From Flavobacteriales bacterium UBA5869 (GTDB taxonomy: Bacteria > Bacteroidota > Bacteroidia > Flavobacteriales_D > Crocinitomicaceae): a stretch of 13,565 bases of DNA. How positions within the stretch are numbered: position 1 is the stretch's first letter; every line of letters begins with the position of its first letter. Both the position numbers and the translations under genes were made by a program. The notes beneath the pieces are model-generated. The model saw only the letters and a list, made by a program, of their open reading frames with translations. It did not search any database and was not told the origin of the DNA. Positions 1 to 4,811 of the stretch are shown here, piece by piece. The stretch covers positions 128 to 13,692 of the forward strand of contig DJFP01000113.1 of NCBI GenBank assembly GCA_002432565.1. Reading direction: 5' to 3'.

Positions 1-582
1 TACCTGGGAGATTTTGGGAATAACAATAACACGCGGACTAATCTCCGGATTCTGAAAGTGAGTTTGAAAAAAGTACTCGACAACCAGGATGTAGAAGCAA
101 AATACATTGACTTTTCGTATCCCGAACAAACCGATTTTCCTCCGAAATTGTCTGAAAAATACTTTGACTGTGAGGCTATGAGTTACTACAATGATTCGCT
201 GTACCTGTTTACCAAATGCCGCACAGAACCTTTTGACGGAAGATGTTATGTTTATACCCTTCCAACCAAACCTGGAGCTTACAAAGCCAAAAAGAAATAC
301 TACATGGTTCTTGGAAAGCGTGATTGGTTCCGGGATGCTGCAACTTCAGCAGCTATTTGGAAGGATAAACTCTACTTGTTGACTTATAACCGTATCATCA
401 TCCATACCTTTGAAAACGGAAGGGCAAAATACGAATCTCACCAGACATTACTTCCAATCACCCAGAAAGAAGCTATTGCAGTTCATTCGAACGGGAAAGT
501 TTACGTGGCAGACGAACGGCAGAAAATAGTGGGCGGCGGAAACATGTACATCATCAAACAGGAAACAAAAAAGAAAAAATGA
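1..582 (+). CDS. Beta-propeller-like protein, C-terminal part (5' end outside window)
   Basis: The frame is open from the first base, giving 193 residues before a TGA, so the gene begins upstream; the GTG at position 58 is only an internal codon. Visible signatures are YLGDFGNNNN near the cut edge, then DCEAM, LYLFTKCRTEPFDG, TSAAIWKDKLYLLTYN and KEAIAVHSNGKVYVADE. These blade-like repeats of hydrophobic strand pairs occur in secreted or periplasmic Bacteroidota propeller proteins that are usually annotated hypothetical. The end is a Lys-rich tail (KKKK) with no T9SS sorting domain. No enzymatic residues can be assigned. Its stop overlaps the start of the phosphatase gene by 4 bases (ATGA), so the two are probably translationally coupled. 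The fold call is moderate; the function is unknown. Confidence 0.8.
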   Translation, partial: YLGDFGNNNNTRTNLRILKVSLKKVLDNQDVEAKYIDFSYPEQTDFPPKLSEKYFDCEAMSYYNDSLYLFTKCRTEPFDGRCYVYTLPTKPGAYKAKKKYYMVLGKRDWFRDAATSAAIWKDKLYLLTYNRIIIHTFENGRAKYESHQTLLPITQKEAIAVHSNGKVYVADERQKIVGGGNMYIIKQETKKKK

Positions 583-1235
583 ATCTTAGCAATTTTGACG
601 GAGTAATCTATGATATGGATGGGGTCTTAACGGACTCCGAACCATTGTGGAAAATTGCTATGGAAGATGTTTTCAAAAGTGTCGGTTGTCCGCTTACCAA
701 AGAAGATTTTCAACGAACGGTAGGACTTCGTATCGATGAAGTGACCGCGTATTGGTACCAGGTTTCTCCCTGGCCGGATGCAAGTCCGAAGGATGTAGAA
801 CATGCAATCGTTCAACGTATGATTGAATTATTGACCGAACGTGCAACTCCCCTGCCGGGGGTAATAGAATCCCTGGAATTCTTCGCTTCAAGGGGGTTGA
901 AGATCGGTTTGGCGACTTCCTCCTACCAGGTTTTGATTGATTGTATTTTGGATACATTGAAAATCCGGCATTTTTTTCAGACTATCCATTCAGCGGAATT
1001 CGAATTGTTTGGAAAACCTCATCCCGCAGTATACTTAACGGCAGCTAAAGGCCTAGGCTTAGACCCAAGACGCTGTTTAGTGATCGAGGATTCCCTAAAC
1101 GGAATTATTTCCGGGAAAGCTGCACGAATGACCGTGTTTTGCGTCCCTGAAAAAACGCATCATCCCGAACCAAAACTAATCCTGGCAGATGCACAATTTG
1201 ATGATTTAATTAAACTGATCCATTTCTTTCAGTAA
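579..1235 (+). CDS. hxpB: HAD-family hexitol/sugar-phosphate phosphatase, HxpB (YniC)-like
   Basis: This 218-residue cytoplasmic HAD subfamily IA enzyme should hydrolyse small sugar phosphates (hexitol-6-phosphates or 2-deoxyglucose-6-phosphate in the E. coli YniC/HxpB family) with Mg2+. All four HAD motifs are present: I, YDMDGVLTDSEPLW with nucleophile D12 and acid/base D14; II, LATSS around T113-S114; III, K146 in GKPHP; IV, E170-D171 in VIEDSLNGI. The cap domain carries TVGLRIDEVTAYWYQ and PW, closely matching the YniC pattern GLRID...WY...PW, which favours HxpB over beta-phosphoglucomutase. The length is normal for the family. The start ATG lies inside the preceding stop (ATGA), and the DUF3109 gene follows after 8 bases. 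Substrate is inferred from family resemblance only; other sugar phosphates are possible. Confidence 0.9.
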   Translation: MNLSNFDGVIYDMDGVLTDSEPLWKIAMEDVFKSVGCPLTKEDFQRTVGLRIDEVTAYWYQVSPWPDASPKDVEHAIVQRMIELLTERATPLPGVIESLEFFASRGLKIGLATSSYQVLIDCILDTLKIRHFFQTIHSAEFELFGKPHPAVYLTAAKGLGLDPRRCLVIEDSLNGIISGKAARMTVFCVPEKTHHPEPKLILADAQFDDLIKLIHFFQ

Positions 1236-1243
1236 CTTGTACT

Positions 1244-1846
1244 ATGATCGTAGCAATAGATGATAAATTGATTTCCACGGAAGTATTCGACCGTAAATTT
1301 GTATGTGACCTGAATGCCTGCAAAGGTGCCTGCTGCGTGGAAGGCGACGGTGGCGCTCCGCTTACTTTTGAAGAAGTGGACATCATGGAAGAGATCCTGG
1401 ATGACGTAATTCCGTTTATGCGCCCGGAAGGAATTGAAGCTGTGAAAAAATCCGGTGTTTTTTATATAGACCCGTGGAACGAACCGGCTTCTACCCTGGT
1501 AGACGGAAAAGAGTGTGCTTTTGTCTATTTTGACGAACAGGGAATCACGAAATGCGCAATCGAACAAGCTTATTTATCCGGGAGAACCAACTGGAAGAAA
1601 CCAATTTCCTGTCATTTGTACCCGATCCGCGTTAAAAAACTGAGCGAAGGCGTTGCTTTGAACTATGAAGAATGGGACATTTGCAAACCTGCCTGCGCCT
1701 GCGGGGAAAAACTGGATGTTCCGGTATACAAGTTCCTGCGTGAACCACTTATCCGGGCATTCGGAGAGGAGTTTTATGCGGATTTGGAAGGGATTGACAA
1801 GACTTTGAGAGAAGAAGGTCCGGAAGCTAATTCTGGTATTAATTAA
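1244..1846 (+). CDS. DUF3109 family cysteine-cluster protein
   Basis: This is a 200-residue cytoplasmic protein of the DUF3109 family, common and nearly single-copy in Bacteroidota and without an established function. Ten cysteines are visible: C21, C26, C30, C31 (CDLNACKGACC), C91, C104, C123 (SCHLYPI), and C147, C151, C153 (CKPACACG). The CxxxxCxxxCC group and the CH.YP block resemble the YkgJ/Fe-S cysteine-cluster proteins, so metal (Zn or Fe-S) binding is a reasonable inference. There is no signal peptide or membrane segment. It lies 8 bases after the phosphatase gene, so co-transcription is likely. About 116 bases of AT-rich spacer follow before the next gene. Family assignment is confident; role is unknown. 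Confidence 0.9.
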   Translation: MIVAIDDKLISTEVFDRKFVCDLNACKGACCVEGDGGAPLTFEEVDIMEEILDDVIPFMRPEGIEAVKKSGVFYIDPWNEPASTLVDGKECAFVYFDEQGITKCAIEQAYLSGRTNWKKPISCHLYPIRVKKLSEGVALNYEEWDICKPACACGEKLDVPVYKFLREPLIRAFGEEFYADLEGIDKTLREEGPEANSGIN

Positions 1847-1907
1847 CCGCAAACACTATAAAATAACGCAAAAATTTGAAAGTCATTGTTTTATGACACA
1901 ATAACCC

Positions 1908-1938
1908 TTGCCGTTCCTTTCATTTTAGATATATTTCG
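1908..1938 (+). promoter_or_regulatory. Candidate Bacteroidota-type promoter (-33/-7) for the S74 and GH16 genes
   Basis: TTG at 1908-1910 is followed after 19 bases by TATATTTCG at 1930-1938. This resembles the Bacteroidota sigma-ABfr/RpoD pattern (-33 TTTG, about 19-21 bases, -7 TAnnTTTG); the -7 matches TA and TTT but has C for the last G. Transcription would begin near 1944-1947, leaving a leader of about 15-20 bases before the ATG at 1963. Position and spacing fit well, but the elements are short and AT-rich DNA gives chance matches. Confidence 0.4.
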
Positions 1939-1962
1939 CTAAACAATCTAAATTCATTATTC

Positions 1963-2895
1963 ATGAAAGGAAAAAATCTAATTGCTGTATTGACTTTTTT
2001 CAGTCTTACAGCCCATGCACAATTTAAGGTAGACAACATCGGACATGTTGGAATCGGTACCGCTTATCCCAATCCCGATAATCAGCTAATGGTCGTCAAA
2101 AATCAACTGATTGCCAATCCTTCCGGCACTGGTTTCCAGCAAATGGTATTCGAAACGCTTGGAACTGCAGCTGGTAATCCGCGAATCTGGACTTCAAACG
2201 GATCGATCTCTTTTTACAGCCAGCCATACAACAATTATATGTATTTGTATGCCAAAGGCTATTACACGGTTTCAGATAGCTCCCTGAAATCCGACATTAC
2301 AAAGTTAAACTGCGGTTTGAAAGAAGTATTGAAGCTTAATCCGGTTCAGTATTCTTTGAAAGGTTCCGTAGAACTGGAAGAAGACAAAATTACCGAAACA
2401 GCTTCCAGGGAATTTGGATTTCTATCACAAGAAGTACGCCGAACTTTTCCGTCTTCAGACATTACAAGCTATTCCGAAGGACATTTACTAATGAATTACG
2501 ATCAGTTGATCCCTGTTTTGGTAAAAGCGATCCAGGAACAGCAGGGAATCATTGATAAGTTGTCAGATGAATTGGAATCGCTAAAATCCGACCGTTTAAC
2601 CTCCAATTCAACCTCTTCCGCAGATCAAAAGAACAAACTGTTCCAAAATGAACCAAATCCATTCTCGTCACAAACCAAAATCCGTTTCAAACTGGTTTCT
2701 GAAAATGTGCGTTCAGCTGAAATCATTGTGTTCAATCTACTTGGAGAGCTGCAGAGAACATATACTATCCGCAATTTCTCCGATGAATTTGTGATTGTTG
2801 AAGGAAATGACTTGAAACCGGGTAAATACCTTTATAGTTTGATCGTCAACAATTCGGAGGTTGAAACTAAAAGCATGATTCTTCTGGGTAATTAA
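1963..2895 (+). CDS. Secreted S74-chaperone (tail-fibre type) protein with T9SS type A sorting domain
   Basis: This 310-residue exported protein has three parts. Residues 1-20 form a signal peptide with a hydrophobic core and an AHAQ end (cleavage before or after Q20). Residues about 21-103 are a short passenger with VGIGTAYPNPDNQL, the GIGT..P motif typical of Bacteroidota tail-fibre-domain proteins. Residues about 103-212 are a Peptidase S74 intramolecular chaperone: SDSSLKSDI contains S104 and K109, spaced like the Ser-Lys autocleavage dyad of phage endosialidases (SDxxLKxNI), followed by FGFLSQEV, MNYDQLIPVLVKAIQEQQ and a coiled coil (about 184-210). Residues about 224-310 are a T9SS type A domain (LFQNEPNPFSSQTKIRF ... 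GKYLYSLIVN). It is probably a trimeric surface or released protein; its ligand is unknown. The GH16 gene follows by 18 bases. Confidence 0.9.
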   Translation: MKGKNLIAVLTFFSLTAHAQFKVDNIGHVGIGTAYPNPDNQLMVVKNQLIANPSGTGFQQMVFETLGTAAGNPRIWTSNGSISFYSQPYNNYMYLYAKGYYTVSDSSLKSDITKLNCGLKEVLKLNPVQYSLKGSVELEEDKITETASREFGFLSQEVRRTFPSSDITSYSEGHLLMNYDQLIPVLVKAIQEQQGIIDKLSDELESLKSDRLTSNSTSSADQKNKLFQNEPNPFSSQTKIRFKLVSENVRSAEIIVFNLLGELQRTYTIRNFSDEFVIVEGNDLKPGKYLYSLIVNNSEVETKSMILLGN

Positions 2896-2913
2896 CGATT
2901 AATCTTGAAAGTC

Positions 2914-3978
2914 ATGTTTAAGTTATTACTTCCTATTATGTGTTTGATCGGGTGTTATTCATTCGCACAGACCTCATTCAATCCCGCACTTTGGAATTTA
3001 TCTTATTCAGATGAATTTAACAGCCCTATGATCAATCCGGAATGGAATTATCTGCAACCCACTCAACCCTGGGGATCACAAACATTTTCCTCCGATCCCA
3101 AATACGTTTCCGTTGCATCTGATGGTACCAGGAGCTTCCTGAACCTAAAGGCATACGTTGAAAACGTTGGAGGAACACTCAAAAAAGTTTCCGGTGGGCT
3201 GGTGATTCCTGATAAAGTCTGGGACAATACGACCTGGCAGACTATTCCGAACCCGGTAAATCCTTTTTTCTACGGTTATTATGAGATTGAGGCCAAATTG
3301 ACAATCGGATCCCAGGGACTTGCAAATAACAGCATCTGGCCAGCATTTTGGACCATACAATCCGGAGGTTCGCCCGGTTCTTATTGGTACGAGGAAATGG
3401 ATATTTTTGAACCGGGTTCGTGTTATGTCAAAGACAGCCGGAACGTTGTTCATTACTGGACACTTGATAATCCGAATGATCCCAATAGCAGATGGTACGG
3501 TCAGGGTTACGAAGGCGAAGCATCTGTTAATATGCAGAATTGGCACACTTACGGTTTACTTTGGATGCCTGATCGGATTGTTTACTACCAGGACGGACAA
3601 CCTTTCCACACCAGTACAATAAGAGTCCCGACGCATCAGCACCCGTCACTTTTAATTGATTTGCAGACGGAAGATATTTCCTGTGCTGTAGGTAATAATT
3701 TTGCCAACCAGTTTGTGGGGTCTTTTCAGATCAATTACTTCAGATATTACACTCCTAAAACCTGTAACTTACCAATTACGGAAATCATTGGTAACAACTA
3801 CAATTTTACAGGTTGGGTCAACAGTCCGAATAACGTGAGAGAATATTGCCGGTTCAAAAACACAACAACTCCAGCAAGTTCAAACATCCAGGTTTTCTCG
3901 GAGGATGTGTACCTCATATCTAATTTTGAAGTCCCGGCAGGTGCCAGTTTTGAAGTGATTCCTGAATATTGTGACTGA
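2914..3978 (+). CDS. Glycoside hydrolase family 16 protein, exported
   Basis: This 354-residue enzyme should hydrolyse beta-glucan-type polysaccharides (laminarinase, lichenase, agarase and carrageenase activities all occur in GH16). The beta-jelly-roll shows SYSDEFN at its start, YGYYEIEAKL, IWPAFWTIQ, and the catalytic signature EMDIFE with nucleophile E161, D163 and acid/base E166 (beta-bulge ExDxxE class), then WHTYGLLW.PDRIVYYQDG. From about residue 270 an extra Cys-containing module (GASFEVIPEYCD at the end) resembles the short beta repeats at the C-termini of Bacteroidota exoproteins; no classic T9SS type A domain is seen. I chose ATG 2914 over an in-frame TTG at 2905. The leader MFKLLLPIMCLIGCYSFAQ could be cut by signal peptidase I after FA or, through LIGC, by lipoprotein peptidase. 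Exact substrate cannot be read. Confidence 0.88.
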   Translation: MFKLLLPIMCLIGCYSFAQTSFNPALWNLSYSDEFNSPMINPEWNYLQPTQPWGSQTFSSDPKYVSVASDGTRSFLNLKAYVENVGGTLKKVSGGLVIPDKVWDNTTWQTIPNPVNPFFYGYYEIEAKLTIGSQGLANNSIWPAFWTIQSGGSPGSYWYEEMDIFEPGSCYVKDSRNVVHYWTLDNPNDPNSRWYGQGYEGEASVNMQNWHTYGLLWMPDRIVYYQDGQPFHTSTIRVPTHQHPSLLIDLQTEDISCAVGNNFANQFVGSFQINYFRYYTPKTCNLPITEIIGNNYNFTGWVNSPNNVREYCRFKNTTTPASSNIQVFSEDVYLISNFEVPAGASFEVIPEYCD

Positions 3979-3990
3979 TTTAAATCAGTC
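3973..3990. repeat. Perfect 18-base palindrome across the GH16 stop codon
   Basis: GACTGATTTAAATCAGTC equals its own reverse complement. It includes the last Asp codon and TGA stop of the GH16 gene and lies five bases before the terminator stem. It could fold as a small second hairpin at the mRNA 3' end or serve as a dyad binding site; nothing in the sequence decides between these. Confidence 0.6.
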
Positions 3991-3995
3991 ATACG

Positions 3996-4025
3996 GAGAG
4001 AGTTATTATTAACTCTCTCTTTTTT
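3996..4025 (+). terminator. Rho-independent terminator after GH16 gene
   Basis: A perfect 10-base-pair stem (GAGAGAGTTA / TAACTCTCTC) with a TTAT loop is followed by six T residues (4020-4025). It terminates plus-strand transcription from the S74-GH16 pair. The T tract runs into the TAA stop (4024-4026, minus strand) of the convergent lipoprotein gene, so the two genes meet with no spare sequence. There is no T tract on the minus side, so it is not an obvious two-way terminator. Confidence 0.85.
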
Positions 4026-4728
4026 AGTCATTCCAGCTTTCACCCAAGATCCACTTCCGGATCATTTCCTGGTTCAGAATACGGCCAACAACCCGGTAAG
4101 CCGACTTGGTAAAGGGATTATCATCGTTCAGCTCTTCGGTTTGCACCCCAACTTCCGGATCGTAATAACTGGCATGTGTAAAAGTGACTTTGCTTCCTGA
4201 TTTGAATACAAAACCCACATGGCTGTCAAGGCCCACAACAAATAAACCATCCGGCTGATTCCGGAAATAGTCTTTCATGTATTCGGGTGTTTTGTTGCTG
4301 AAACGCTTTACCTCGGAAGTCATTCTTGTAATGTAATATTCGGAAGCCTGCTGAGCCCATTTGACTCGCGGAATTTTAAACCCGGCATCCAAAAGTACCG
4401 TTGTGATGAAATAACCGCAAGCGATTTTTCCTTTCCGAGGAGTCCGTGTTGTTCCATTGAAATCCCACTCCGTGCCATACCACTGATCAAAGAAATCGTG
4501 CGTAATCTTTTTCAGTAAATAGTCCGCTGCTTTTGCTTCGAGCTTGTTTCGAACTTCTTCATCCGCATTGGTGTATTCTTTTTGAAAAGCTAAACGCTGG
4601 CTTTCTACTTCCGCAATCAAGTCTTCGTATGGAGGCAATTTCAAATTTCCCCTTAGTTTCGATTTGTCCTGGAAACAACCGAAAAATAAAAAGCACAAAA
4701 CAAAAATTGATACGAATCTTAGCTGCAT
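4024..4728 (-). CDS. Lipoprotein with NlpC/P60-like cysteine hydrolase features
   Basis: The 234-residue product starts with a lipoprotein signal: MQLR, a hydrophobic stretch, and lipobox FFGC with lipidated C18. A helical, charged region (about 33-80) leads to a papain-like domain: C104 at the head of a helix (KIACGYFITTVLLDAG), H170 in DSHVGFVF and H185 in FTHASYYD. This C-H-H order and the HVGF/THAS strands resemble NlpC/P60 or amidase-type hydrolases that cut peptidoglycan peptides, but the usual DCSGF motif is replaced by ACGYF, so substrate and even activity are inferred. It lies 83 bases downstream of the nuclease gene, with a hairpin in the gap, and its stop abuts the GH16 terminator. 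A TAACTTTTG element (4769-4761) could be a -7 box for its own promoter, but no well-spaced -33 is seen. Confidence 0.82.
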   Translation of the reverse strand: MQLRFVSIFVLCFLFFGCFQDKSKLRGNLKLPPYEDLIAEVESQRLAFQKEYTNADEEVRNKLEAKAADYLLKKITHDFFDQWYGTEWDFNGTTRTPRKGKIACGYFITTVLLDAGFKIPRVKWAQQASEYYITRMTSEVKRFSNKTPEYMKDYFRNQPDGLFVVGLDSHVGFVFKSGSKVTFTHASYYDPEVGVQTEELNDDNPFTKSAYRVVGRILNQEMIRKWILGESWND

Positions 4729-4743
4729 GGTTTAGTTTAACAA

Positions 4744-4770
4744 GTAACTTCCGGATCTTCCAAAAGTTAC
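4744..4770 (-). promoter_or_regulatory. Strong hairpin in front of the lipoprotein gene
   Basis: Read on the minus strand, the 27 bases form a 12-base-pair stem with arms GTAACTTTTGGA and TCCGGAAGTTAC around an AGA loop; ten pairs are Watson-Crick and two are G-U, so the plus-strand transcript would pair less well. It ends 15 bases before the lipoprotein ATG. No T run follows directly, so it is a poor terminator for the nuclease gene; an RNA processing or stability element, or a translation-control stem, is possible. The same stretch contains a -7-like TAACTTTTG. Confidence 0.5.
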
Positions 4771-4811
4771 AGGAAAACGAAGATACAATGACTTTTTCTA
4801 CTCGAAAACAA

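Noticed and set aside
58..60. GTG as the start of the first gene
   Set aside because: The reading frame continues to the left edge with family-like residues (YLGDFGNNNN), so the codon is internal.
1882..1897. Inverted repeat GTCAT...ATGAC after the DUF3109 gene as a terminator
   Set aside because: The stem has only five pairs and no T run follows.
3145..3546. Antisense open frame of 133 codons inside the GH16 gene
   Set aside because: It lies wholly opposite a well-supported gene and its translation shows no family features or start context.
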